Below, one piece after another: positions 56,598-64,000 of a stretch of 64,000 nt of DNA. Both the position numbers and the translations under genes were made by a program. Origin of the DNA: Limnohabitans sp. 2KL-17 (GTDB taxonomy: Bacteria > Pseudomonadota > Gammaproteobacteria > Burkholderiales > Burkholderiaceae_C); the NCBI RefSeq assembly GCF_003063415.1, contig NZ_NESK01000002.1, positions 92,358-156,357 of the forward strand, in the 5' to 3' direction. The number at the start of each line of letters is the position of its first letter. Positions within the stretch are counted from its first letter, which is position 1. The notes beneath the pieces were generated by a model. That model was given only the letters and a program-made list of their open reading frames with translations. It made no database searches and was not told where the DNA came from.

Positions 56598-59255
56598 TTA
56601 TTCGGCAGGCGCTGCGCTGTCATCCGGGGTGTCATCGCCATCGGTGCTGCCCGTCTCGCCATCGGCAATGTTCGCATCGTTTTCGACAATGCGTTGAAGG
56701 CCTGAGAGCTTGGCCCCTTCGTCCAGGCCAATCAAAGTCACCCCTTGAGTGGCACGACCCAACTCGCGGATTTCAGACACGCGGGTGCGCACCAGAACGC
56801 CGGTGTCGGTGATCAGCATGATCTCGTCATCGGCATGCACCAGAGTGGCTGCGACGACTTTGCCGTTGCGCTCGGATTGCTGGATCGCGATCATGCCCTT
56901 GGTGCCTCGGCCATGTCGGGTGTATTCAACGATTGACGTGCGTTTGCCGTAGCCGTTTTCTGTGGCGGTCAACACGCTTTGTGTTTCGTCTCCGGCCACC
57001 AGCATGGCGATCACGCTCTGGCTTTCCTCGATCATCATGCCGCGCACACCGCGAGCGCTGCGTCCCAAAGGCCGCACATCGTTTTCATCAAAGCGAACAG
57101 CCTTGCCACCATCGCTGAACAGCATCACATCGTGCTTGCCATCGGTCAGGGCTGCACCGATCAAAAAGTCGCCTTCGTCCAAATTGACCGCAATGATGCC
57201 GCCTTTGCGCGGGTTGCTGAATTCATCCAGCGACGTCTTTTTGACCGTGCCCATCGAGGTGCCCATGAACACATAGTGGTCAGCAGGGAAAGTTCGCATC
57301 TCGCCTGTGAGGGCGAGGACGACGTTGATTTTCTCGCCTTCTTGCAACGGGAACATGTTGACAATGGGGCGACCGCGCGAGCCGCGTGAGCCCGCAGGCA
57401 CTTCCCAAACCTTGAGCCAGTAAAGGCGACCCCGGTTCGAGAAACACAGCAAATAGTCGTGTGTGTTGGCAATGAAGAGTTGGTCGATCCAGTCGTCTTC
57501 CTTGGTCACAGCGGCTTGCTTGCCACGCCCACCCCGTTTTTGTGAGCGGTATTCGCTCAAGGGTTGGCTCTTGATGTAACCACTGTGCGACAAGGTCACC
57601 ACCATGTCGGTCGGCGTGATCAGGTCTTCGGTCGACAGATCTTGTGCGCTGTGTTCGATCTCGCTGCGGCGGGCACCGACCTTGGTTTGCCCAAATTCCT
57701 GGCGCACTGTGACCAACTCGTCACCAATGATGGTCGACACACGCTCAGGCTTGGACAAAATGTCCAACAAGTCCTCGATCTCAGACATGACCTCTTTGTA
57801 TTCGGCCACGATTTTGTCCTGCTCCAGCCCGGTCAGGCGTTGCAGGCGCATTTGCAAAATCTCTTGCGCTTGTGTATCGGACAGGCGGTACAAGCCTTCT
57901 TTGCTCAAGCCGTATTCGCGCTCCAGGCCTTCTGGGCGGTAGTCGTCGGCGTTGATAACCGAGCCATCGTCACGGGCACGCGTCAGCATGGTCCGCACCA
58001 TGGCGCTGTCCCAACTGCGGTTCATCAACTCCACTTTGGCCACTGGCGGCGTAGGAGCGCTCCGGATGATGGCAATGAAATCATCGATGTTGGCCAAGGC
58101 CACAGCCAAGCCTTCCAGCACATGGCCACGGTCACGCGCCTTGCGCAGCTCGAATACCGTACGGCGTGTGACCACTTCGCGGCGGTGCTGCAAGAAGACC
58201 TGGACCAGATCTTTCAGGTTGCACAGCTTGGGTTGCCCGTCAATCAGGGCCACCATGTTCATGCCGAAGGTGTCTTGCAACTGGGTCTGTTTGTACAGGT
58301 TGTTCAGCACCACCTCGGGCACAGATCCACGCTTGAGCTCGATCACCAGGCGCATGCCCGACTTGTCAGACTCATCCTGGATGTGGCTGATGTCCTCGAT
58401 TTTCTTTTCGTGCACCAACTCGGCCATGCGTTCTTGCAGGGTCTTTTTGTTGACCTGGTAAGGCAACTCATCCACCACGATGCACTGGCGCTGACCTTTG
58501 TCGATGTCCTCAAAATGGCACTTGGCCCGCATCACCACGCGGCCACGGCCTGTGCGGTAACCGTCCTTGACACCTGTCATGCCGTAAATGATGGCGCCTG
58601 TCGGGAAGTCAGGTGCCGGAACGATCTCCATCAAGTCGTCGATCGTGGCTTCCGGGTTGCGCAGCAAATGCAGGCTGGCGTCCACCACCTCGTTCAGGTT
58701 GTGCGGAGGGATGTTGGTGGCCATGCCGACCGCGATACCGCCTGAGCCGTTGATGAGCAAGTTGGGCAGGCGTGATGGCAACACCAGGGGCTCTTTTTCA
58801 GAGCCGTCGTAGTTGGGGCCGAAGTCGACGGTTTCTTTGTCGATGTCGCCCAGCATTTCGTGGGCGATCTTGGCCAAGCGGATCTCGGTGTAACGCATCG
58901 CAGCCGCGTTGTCACCATCGACCGAACCGAAGTTGCCCTGGCCATCAACCAGCATGTGGCGCATCGAAAAATCTTGCGCCATGCGGACGATGGTGTCGTA
59001 CACCGACTGATCGCCGTGCGGATGGTATTTGCCGATCACGTCGCCCACAATACGGGCTGATTTTTTATAGGGGCGGTTCCAATCGTTGTTCAGCTCATGC
59101 ATGGCGAACAAGACCCGGCGATGCACAGGCTTCAAGCCATCGCGTGCATCCGGCAGGGCGCGGCCCACGATCACGCTCATCGCGTAATCGAGGTAGCTGC
59201 GCCGCATTTCTTCTTCCAAACTGATGGGCAGTGTTTCTTTGGCGAACTGGGTCAT
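56598..59255 (-). CDS. gyrA: DNA gyrase subunit A
   Basis: An 885-residue GyrA. The N-terminal breakage-reunion domain has the catalytic Tyr in [11 protein letters not shown] and the quinolone-resistance region [20 protein letters not shown] (Ser replaced by the normal Ser-Val-Tyr form). The C-terminal beta-pinwheel includes [11 protein letters not shown], the GyrA box. The acidic C-terminus is usual. It is divergent from ompA across a 232-base spacer that probably holds both promoters; none is assigned with confidence. Confidence 0.97.
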   Translation of the reverse strand: MTQFAKETLPISLEEEMRRSYLDYAMSVIVGRALPDARDGLKPVHRRVLFAMHELNNDWNRPYKKSARIVGDVIGKYHPHGDQSVYDTIVRMAQDFSMRHMLVDGQGNFGSVDGDNAAAMRYTEIRLAKIAHEMLGDIDKETVDFGPNYDGSEKEPLVLPSRLPNLLINGSGGIAVGMATNIPPHNLNEVVDASLHLLRNPEATIDDLMEIVPAPDFPTGAIIYGMTGVKDGYRTGRGRVVMRAKCHFEDIDKGQRQCIVVDELPYQVNKKTLQERMAELVHEKKIEDISHIQDESDKSGMRLVIELKRGSVPEVVLNNLYKQTQLQDTFGMNMVALIDGQPKLCNLKDLVQVFLQHRREVVTRRTVFELRKARDRGHVLEGLAVALANIDDFIAIIRSAPTPPVAKVELMNRSWDSAMVRTMLTRARDDGSVINADDYRPEGLEREYGLSKEGLYRLSDTQAQEILQMRLQRLTGLEQDKIVAEYKEVMSEIEDLLDILSKPERVSTIIGDELVTVRQEFGQTKVGARRSEIEHSAQDLSTEDLITPTDMVVTLSHSGYIKSQPLSEYRSQKRGGRGKQAAVTKEDDWIDQLFIANTHDYLLCFSNRGRLYWLKVWEVPAGSRGSRGRPIVNMFPLQEGEKINVVLALTGEMRTFPADHYVFMGTSMGTVKKTSLDEFSNPRKGGIIAVNLDEGDFLIGAALTDGKHDVMLFSDGGKAVRFDENDVRPLGRSARGVRGMMIEESQSVIAMLVAGDETQSVLTATENGYGKRTSIVEYTRHGRGTKGMIAIQQSERNGKVVAATLVHADDEIMLITDTGVLVRTRVSEIRELGRATQGVTLIGLDEGAKLSGLQRIVENDANIADGETGSTDGDDTPDDSAAPAE

Positions 59256-59487
59256 AAACTTGGAGGTGGTAAGGGGCGCATTAAATGGCTGATTTTAAGT
59301 GCAAGCGGCTGTCGCGCATAAGCAACATTTGTTATTCATTCGAGGTCTGCATTCTGTGTACGTGAGCCATTTAACGAATCACCCCGCCGTCTATGGCACA
59401 ATATTTGTTAACGGTTCAGGTGACGGTCACCCGAAACGTATTTTTTTTCGCAGCGTGTCTGCGGCTTTATCCCTCAAGAGGAAGAAC

Positions 59488-60144
59488 ATGAATAAATTCA
59501 ACAAAGTGGCGATGTTGTTGGCCTCCGCAGCTCTCGTAACAGCCGCCGGCGCGCAATCTGTTGACAACTGGCGCAATGGCTCTGGCGACCTCGTCTGGAA
59601 AAACGGCACTCAAGACCTGTGCTGGCGTGGTGCCAACTGGACGCCTGCTACTGCTGCTGCCGGTTGCGACGGCGCCATTGTTGCTCCTAAAGCTGCCCCA
59701 GCCCCAGCTCCTCAAGCCGCTCCAGCGCCAGCCCCCAAAGCTGCCGCTCCAGCTCCAGCTCCAGCTCCAGCACTTCCACCAGCAGCCGCCACCAAAGTGA
59801 CTTACGCTGCTGACGCATTCTTTGACTTTGACAAGTCTGTCCTGAAAGCAGAAGGCAAAGCCAAGCTGGACGACCTGGTCGGTAAAGTCAAGGGCATCAA
59901 CCTGGAAGTCATCATCGCTGTGGGTCACACCGACGCCGTTGGCGCTGACGCTTACAACCAGAAACTGTCTGTCAAGCGCGCTGATGCCGTCAAGGCTTAC
60001 TTGGTGTCCAAAGGCATCGAGAAAAACCGTGTTTACACCGAAGGCAAAGGCGAGAAGCAGCCAGTTGCTGACAACAAAACTTCTGCTGGCCGTTCCAAGA
60101 ACCGCCGCGTTGAAATCGAAGTCGTGGGTACACGCCCTAACTGA
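59488..60144 (+). CDS. ompA: OmpA-family outer-membrane protein
   Basis: A 218-residue OmpA-like protein starting [20 protein letters not shown] (signal cleaved near AQS), preceded by AAGAGGAAG. A short N-domain with two Cys ([18 protein letters not shown]) replaces the beta-barrel. A linker rich in Ala and Pro (about residues 68-100) then joins the peptidoglycan-binding OmpA C-domain ([20 protein letters not shown] and NRRVEIEVV). This resembles the small OmpA described in Bordetella and relatives. It is probably abundant. Confidence 0.93.
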   Translation: MNKFNKVAMLLASAALVTAAGAQSVDNWRNGSGDLVWKNGTQDLCWRGANWTPATAAAGCDGAIVAPKAAPAPAPQAAPAPAPKAAAPAPAPAPALPPAAATKVTYAADAFFDFDKSVLKAEGKAKLDDLVGKVKGINLEVIIAVGHTDAVGADAYNQKLSVKRADAVKAYLVSKGIEKNRVYTEGKGEKQPVADNKTSAGRSKNRRVEIEVVGTRPN

Positions 60145-60161
60145 TCGTTTCACAACGCTCC

Positions 60162-60191
60162 AAAAAAGCCCCAGCAATGGGGCTTTTTTTT
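60162..60191 (+). terminator. Rho-independent terminator after ompA
   Basis: AAAAAAGCCCC-AGCAAT-GGGGC followed by T8-9, 17 bases after the ompA stop. Confidence 0.9.
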
Positions 60192-60222
60192 GGCCATCGC
60201 ACAGCGTTCATGCGTGTTCACC

Positions 60223-60228
60223 GACAAT
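60223..60228 (+). promoter_or_regulatory. -10-like GACAAT directly before ubiG
   Basis: GACAAT lies 7 bases before the ubiG ATG at 60236 with no Shine-Dalgarno sequence, as seen for uvrD, polA and the MoaD-like gene. Confidence 0.3.
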
Positions 60229-60235
60229 CGAACCT

Positions 60236-60970
60236 ATGAACGCCTCAACTTCGAACGCCCCTTCCAACGTCTCGTCCAACGTCGACCCGGCCGAACTGGC
60301 CAAGTTTTCTGATCTGGCCCATCGCTGGTGGGACCCGGAGAGTGAATTTCGGCCTTTGCACCAAATCAACCCGCTTCGCCTTGAGTGGCTACACGGCCTG
60401 GTGCCCTTGAACGGGCTGAAGGTGGTCGACATTGGCTGTGGCGGCGGCATCCTCTCAGACGCCATGGCCCGCAAAGGGGCAGATGTTTTGGGCATTGACC
60501 TGGCCACCAAATCCCTTAAGGTGGCCCAGTTGCATGCCTTGGAGGCGGGCACAACGGGCGTGCAATACCGCGAGGTGAGTGCCGAAGCACTGGCCGCCGA
60601 GCAACCCGCGCAATTCGATGTGGTCACCTGCATGGAAATGCTGGAACATGTGCCCGACCCGGCCTCTGTTGTGAAAGCCTGCGCTCAGTTGGTCAAGCCC
60701 GGTGGTTGGGTGTTCTTTTCCACGCTCAACCGCAACCCCAAATCATTCCTCTTTGCGATTGTGGGTGCCGAATACATTCTCAACCTGTTGCCCAAAGGCA
60801 CACACGAATTTGCCCGCCTGATTAAACCCAGTGAGCTGGTCACCTGGGCGCGTGACGCAGGCCTTGACGCACAGGGCTTCAAGGGCATGGAATACAACCC
60901 GTTCACCAAGCGCTACTGGCTCAGCCAGGACACCAGCGTGAACTATTTGCTGGCCTGTCGCAAAGATTAA
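60236..60970 (+). CDS. ubiG: Ubiquinone biosynthesis O-methyltransferase
   Basis: A 244-residue class I SAM methyltransferase catalysing both O-methylations of ubiquinone synthesis. The SAM motif is [20 protein letters not shown], post-[10 protein letters not shown], motif [16 protein letters not shown]. The N-terminal [20 protein letters not shown] is conserved in UbiG. It precedes gph by 6 bases, forming the common ubiG-gph pair. Confidence 0.95.
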   Translation: MNASTSNAPSNVSSNVDPAELAKFSDLAHRWWDPESEFRPLHQINPLRLEWLHGLVPLNGLKVVDIGCGGGILSDAMARKGADVLGIDLATKSLKVAQLHALEAGTTGVQYREVSAEALAAEQPAQFDVVTCMEMLEHVPDPASVVKACAQLVKPGGWVFFSTLNRNPKSFLFAIVGAEYILNLLPKGTHEFARLIKPSELVTWARDAGLDAQGFKGMEYNPFTKRYWLSQDTSVNYLLACRKD

Positions 60971-60976
60971 TCCCAT

Positions 60977-61642
60977 ATGTTTAAAAACACACAAGCCGTT
61001 CTGTTCGACCTGGACGGCACCTTGATCGACAGCGCCCCCGACTTGGGCGCTGCCGTAGACAAAATGCGCACCGACCGGGGCCTGTCTTCTTTCCCCCTAG
61101 AACACTACCGCCACATGGCCGGTGCCGGCGCGCGCGGCATGATCGGCATTGCTTTTGGTTTCACGCCGGAACACCCCGAGTTCGACGCCATGAAAGAAGA
61201 GTTTTTCGTCAACTACGAAAACTGCATGACCGAGCGAACCCGCGTTTTTGACGGCGTAGCCGACATGATCGCCAGCCTGGTTGCCCGAGGCTTGCCCTGG
61301 GGCGTGGTCACCAACAAATCCAGCCGCTTCACAGATCCACTGACTTCGGCCATGGCGCTGTTTTCGACCGCAGGTGCCGTGGTCAGCGGCAACACCACAC
61401 CGCACGCCAAGCCCCATCCCGAACCCCTGTTCGAGGCGGCTCGCCGGCTGTCGGTCGACCCTGCCCGCTGCGTTTATGTGGGCGATGACGAACGCGACAT
61501 CGTGGCGGGCCTTGCCGCGGGCATGGGCACAGTCGCTGCCACCTACGGTTATTTAGGCCAACAGACTGATATTTCGCGCTGGAACGCCCATTTGCACATT
61601 GATTCTCCGATAGACCTCTTGAAATTCCTCCAGAGCGCCTAA
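60977..61642 (+). CDS. gph: Phosphoglycolate phosphatase
   Basis: A 221-residue HAD hydrolase that clears 2-phosphoglycolate. Motif I is AVLFDLDGTLIDSAPDLGAA, motif II VVTNKSSRF, motif III TPHAKPHPEPL, motif IV YVGDDERDIVAGLAAGM. The cap insert lies after motif I. The stop is 13 bases before the tmRNA start, and the ssrA promoter overlaps its end. Confidence 0.92.
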   Translation: MFKNTQAVLFDLDGTLIDSAPDLGAAVDKMRTDRGLSSFPLEHYRHMAGAGARGMIGIAFGFTPEHPEFDAMKEEFFVNYENCMTERTRVFDGVADMIASLVARGLPWGVVTNKSSRFTDPLTSAMALFSTAGAVVSGNTTPHAKPHPEPLFEAARRLSVDPARCVYVGDDERDIVAGLAAGMGTVAATYGYLGQQTDISRWNAHLHIDSPIDLLKFLQSA

Positions 61643-61645
61643 AAT
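61619..61645 (+). promoter_or_regulatory. ssrA promoter
   Basis: TTGAAA (61619-61624) and TAAAAT (61640-61645), separated by 15 bases (16 if AAAATA is used), 10 bases before the tmRNA 5' end. It overlaps the last codons of gph. Confidence 0.55.
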
Positions 61646-61655
61646 ACGACACTCA

Positions 61656-62043
61656 GGGGCTGCACTGGTTTCGACATGGGTTCGGACGCGTGGCAGGGCA
61701 TGTCGAGGTTCTGATCCTCGTAAAACAGCAGAAAAAAACTAACTGCAAACGACGAACGTTTCGCACTCGCCGCTTAATCCGGTGAGCCTTGCAACAGTTG
61801 GCCGATAGGCTGGGTCAGGGTGATGGGGGTGTTAAAGCACCCAAAGTCCAGGCTGCAAGGTAAAACATATGGGCTGGCACTACCCCGGGTACCTTGGGAT
61901 GGTGTGAGAAAAAAGGGTACTGGCTGGGTGTTCAGCGTGTCGCTGCGCGGTTCATTTGGCGAGACTCAAATCAGACGACTACACATGTAGAACTGTACGA
62001 AAAAGGCTTATGGACGGGGGTTCAAATCCCCCCAGCTCCACCA
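61656..62043 (+). ncRNA. ssrA: Transfer-messenger RNA
   Basis: About 388 nt. The 5' end GGGGCTGCACTGGTTTCGAC pairs with the 3' tRNA-like end that closes CCCCAGCTCCACCA, with the CCA encoded. A TTCAAATCC T-loop is present. The tag reading frame starts at GCA 61745 and encodes ANDERFALAA before TAA at 61775-61777, the betaproteobacterial tag. It rescues stalled ribosomes with SmpB. Confidence 0.96.
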
Positions 62044-62059
62044 TATGCAACGACAAAGG

Positions 62060-62089
62060 CCGCCAGGTTTAACCACCTGGCGGTTTTTT
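62060..62089 (+). terminator. Rho-independent terminator after ssrA
   Basis: CCGCCAGGT and ACCTGGCGG form a perfect 9-bp stem with loop TTAACC, followed by T6. Confidence 0.92.
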
Positions 62090-62216
62090 GCGTTTCGGGG
62101 CTTATCTTTCAACTGAGCTTGTTGCTCGGGTGGACCTGCACAGCAGCTTCAAGTGGCTTGGTCACCAGGCTGAGTGCGGTTATCGTCTACGGTTCGCAAA
62201 GACCAAAACCCATCCC

Positions 62217-62990
62217 ATGTTCATATTTTCAAAACTGCTGTCCGCCATCACCCAGCCCATGTTCTGGCTGGCCCTTTGGTGGGCCATGGCCCTGTGGATG
62301 TTGGTGCGTTGGCGCAGGGCGGCGGTGACCATGCTGTGGTTTGGGCTGGTGGTTTTGGGGCTGCTCGGGTTTTTGGCTGTGCCAGATGCCTTGCTGCGCC
62401 CGCTGGAAAACCGCTACCCGGTGCCTGCGGCCCAGGCCATCGACCGCCATATCGGCATCATCGTGCTCGGTGGCGCGGTGGGCCATCCGGACAGTTTTGC
62501 CGCTCATGGCCAAGTGCCCTTGGGCGAAGCCGCTGAGCGCATGACGGTGCCGGTGGGCTTGATGCGGCAGCACCCCCAACTGGCGTTGGTTTTTTCAGGT
62601 GGGGAAGGGCGCTTGCTGGCTACGGGCGTGACAGAGGCCGAGCTGGCCAAGGCTTTCTATACAGAGCAGGGCCTGGACATGGGCCGTGTGAAGCTGGAAG
62701 GCGGCTCACGCACCACCCGAGAAAACGCCCAACAAGTCGCCAAGCTGCTGGCCGGCAAGTGCCAGCAGCCTTGGTTGTTGGTGACTTCGGCCTGGCACAT
62801 GCCACGTGCGATGGCCGAGTTTGAGGCTGAATTTGACAAAATGGGTTGCAAGCTGACGCCCTACCCGGTGGACTTTCGCACGGGTGAGTCAACCCCGCTC
62901 ACCGAGTATTCGCTGGCCCACAGCCTGCTGCGCTGGCAGATGGCACTGCATGAATGGCTGGGTTTGTGGGTGTACGGCATGACCCGCTGA
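62217..62990 (+). CDS. YdcF/DUF218-family membrane-anchored protein
   Basis: A 257-residue protein starting MFIFSKLLSAITQPMFWLAL. Two N-terminal helices precede a DUF218 domain (about 80-240) with IGIIVLGGAVGHPDS, LVFSGGEGRLLATG and LLVTSAWHMPRAMAEF. Related proteins (ElyC, SanA) affect envelope carrier-lipid metabolism; this exact role is not established. It follows the ssrA terminator and has its own transcript. Confidence 0.85.
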   Translation: MFIFSKLLSAITQPMFWLALWWAMALWMLVRWRRAAVTMLWFGLVVLGLLGFLAVPDALLRPLENRYPVPAAQAIDRHIGIIVLGGAVGHPDSFAAHGQVPLGEAAERMTVPVGLMRQHPQLALVFSGGEGRLLATGVTEAELAKAFYTEQGLDMGRVKLEGGSRTTRENAQQVAKLLAGKCQQPWLLVTSAWHMPRAMAEFEAEFDKMGCKLTPYPVDFRTGESTPLTEYSLAHSLLRWQMALHEWLGLWVYGMTR

Positions 62991-63029
62991 CGGGCAGCCT
63001 GAAGTCGCCAAAGGTGGTGGCGTTTGGGT

Positions 63030-63067
63030 AGCCATCTGTAACTGGATGGCTGCTGGGGCTATTTTTT
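63030..63067 (+). terminator. Possible terminator after the YdcF gene
   Basis: AGCCATC and GATGGCT form a 7-bp stem with an 8-base loop. A T6 run begins 11 bases beyond the stem, so termination is weak as drawn. It lies between the convergent YdcF and toxin genes. Confidence 0.4.
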
Positions 63068-63107
63068 AGCTTCTTACTGGCATTTCGGTCAGTAAAAACC
63101 AATTCGA

Positions 63108-63383
63108 TTATTTTAAATCGCGACAAAAATTTTCATGTGGCCCCACTGCTTCGAGGTAAACCAACTTGAGTTCCTCGCCAATCGTGTACCCAAGCAAATA
63201 CAGTTGTCCTTGACTTCGGAACTTGTACACGTACAACGCAGCCAAGTCACCCTTTTTCTTGTCGCCGCTTGTTGGGGAATTCGTCACAGCACCGACTGCT
63301 GCATCTACATCTGCTGCAACGTTGTCGTGCAGCTTTTTGTATTGGCGCGCGAACCTGCGGGTCTGGACCGCTTCGTAGCTCAT
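63108..63383 (-). CDS. RelE/ParE-family toxin
   Basis: A 91-residue type II toxin. The fold shows RRFARQYKKLHDNVAADVDA at the N-terminus and YVYKFRSQGQLYLLGYTIGE and LVYLEAVGPHENFCRDLK at the C-terminus, matching RelE/ParE proteins. Whether it cuts mRNA or targets gyrase cannot be read. Its start ATG overlaps the antitoxin stop by 4 bases, the usual antitoxin-first operon. Confidence 0.85.
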   Translation of the reverse strand: MSYEAVQTRRFARQYKKLHDNVAADVDAAVGAVTNSPTSGDKKKGDLAALYVYKFRSQGQLYLLGYTIGEELKLVYLEAVGPHENFCRDLK

Positions 63384-63604
63384 GCGCGGCTACGAGGCAG
63401 AAATGGCGTCGCATCGCTGCGGGGCTCTTTCATCGAACCCAATACCTGGACAACAAACTCAACAGGCAGCTCGGGATTGTCGATTGCAGCCCGACCCACA
63501 CTGGCCCAAAATTCTATTTGGCCAGCAATGGTGCGGTGTTCTGCTTTGGCTTCATTTTTCGCTTGTTCATAAAGCAGGTTGTCAATTCTGACTGGCATAC
63601 CCAT
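63380..63604 (-). CDS. ParD-like antitoxin
   Basis: A 74-residue partner starting MGMPVRIDNLLYEQAKNEAK, resembling the ParD-like (DUF3423-type) antitoxins with an RHH-like N-terminus; IAGQIEFWASVGRAAIDNPE is typical. A disordered C-terminus would neutralise the toxin. The pair sits 1.3 kb after ssrA, next to degraded sequence, so recent acquisition is possible. Confidence 0.8.
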   Translation of the reverse strand: MGMPVRIDNLLYEQAKNEAKAEHRTIAGQIEFWASVGRAAIDNPELPVEFVVQVLGSMKEPRSDATPFLPRSRA

Positions 63605-64000
63605 GGCGCAACTCCTTCGCTACAAAAGTAGCTAATGGTAAAGCGCCGTGCGCAATTTAACAAGCAGCGAAAGTCGTTTGGCTCCGCCGCAAGGAGCCCA
63701 ACCCACTGTTCAAACCACTAACCGCTCAATCACCGCCTTTTTCTTCTCCAGCGTGTAGCCCACCGAGCCATACCGGGCAAATTCAGAGTTGTTGCGCCCG
63801 GCTGCTTAACGACAACTATCCTGACCTCACGGCAGTGCAGTTTGAAGTGGACCCCGAATTTGGGACAGGTGTTTAACAGGCTGCTGAAATACCCCATTCG
63901 CGAGCGCAATTTCGCCCCGCATGGTTTTGATTTTTTTGATTTTCCTTTCGCATTCTGATATTCCCTTCGTTTTTTGTTCGCCTTGGCCCACTTGTAAGCC
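63605..64000. other. Gene-poor right edge with probable decayed sequence
   Basis: No intact gene is supported. On the minus strand, about 63707-63800 reads NNSEFARYGSVGYTLEKKKA and a few further codons before a stop, which looks like the C-terminal end of a lost protein of unknown family. A second minus-strand frame is open from the right edge to about 63740 but codes low-complexity basic sequence. The stretch at 63850-63880 (GTGGACCCCGAATTTGGGAC) resembles ends of IS elements. T-rich sequence fills 63920-63980. The 5' side may hold the antitoxin promoter. Confidence 0.35.

Noticed and set aside
62020..64000. Integrative element inserted at the ssrA 3' end
   Set aside because: No integrase gene and no second copy of the ssrA 3' end are present within the window.

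Overview
The window is chromosomal DNA of a betaproteobacterium, most likely a member of the Comamonadaceae (Burkholderiales). The evidence is the gene order ompA-ubiG-gph beside gyrA-serC-pheA-tyrA-aroA/cmk-rpsA-ihfB-lapA-lapB, the fused AroA-Cmk protein, the thrB-polA neighbourhood, a tmRNA with the tag ANDERFALAA, and several TRAP and tripartite tricarboxylate (Bug-type) solute receptors. No CRISPR array, rRNA operon, tRNA or intact prophage was seen.

Layout. 1-5 kb: a truncated Bug-type receptor gene with a divergent LysR regulator, a TSUP permease, GMP reductase and an MFS carrier. 5-13 kb: housekeeping genes uvrD, a SlyD-like isomerase, thrB and polA, with nested perfect inverted repeats between thrB and polA. 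13-19 kb: small metabolic genes (TPR protein, GST, dienelactone-hydrolase-like protein, His-rich ZIP carrier, rhodanese, EamA carrier, Rieske oxygenase). 19.4-22.4 kb: xseB-ispA-dxs (isoprenoid precursors). 22.6-27.4 kb: a TRAP transporter for a probable organic acid, split by a ModE-like regulator gene. 27.5-35.5 kb: a tungstate ABC transporter (tupBCA), a GAF/Fis regulator and a tungsten-type aldehyde oxidoreductase operon (Fe-S protein, W/Mo-pterin subunit, FAD subunit, MoaD-like protein, an unrecognised 99-residue protein). 35.5-38.3 kb: a divergent pair for aromatic ring hydroxylation and ring cleavage, the dioxygenase carrying a frameshift near its C-terminus. 38-40 kb: crcB and rdgC. 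39.8-47 kb: a second TRAP transporter, a MarR-type regulator and a fused hydantoinase/5-oxoprolinase. 47-60 kb: a conserved housekeeping block on the minus strand. 60-62 kb: ubiG, gph and ssrA. 62-64 kb: a YdcF protein, a toxin-antitoxin pair and about 400 bases of degraded sequence.

How the parts fit together. The most notable system is the tungsten module. TupBCA imports tungstate, the AOR operon encodes an enzyme family that uses tungsten-pterin, and a ModE-like HTH protein fused to a periplasmic-binding-protein-like sensor lies a few kilobases upstream. Near-identical dyad motifs (CTATGCA-N3-TG-N-TTCATA) lie upstream of both tupB and the first AOR gene, so I propose co-regulation of metal uptake and metalloenzyme. 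This is inference from sequence and has not been tested.
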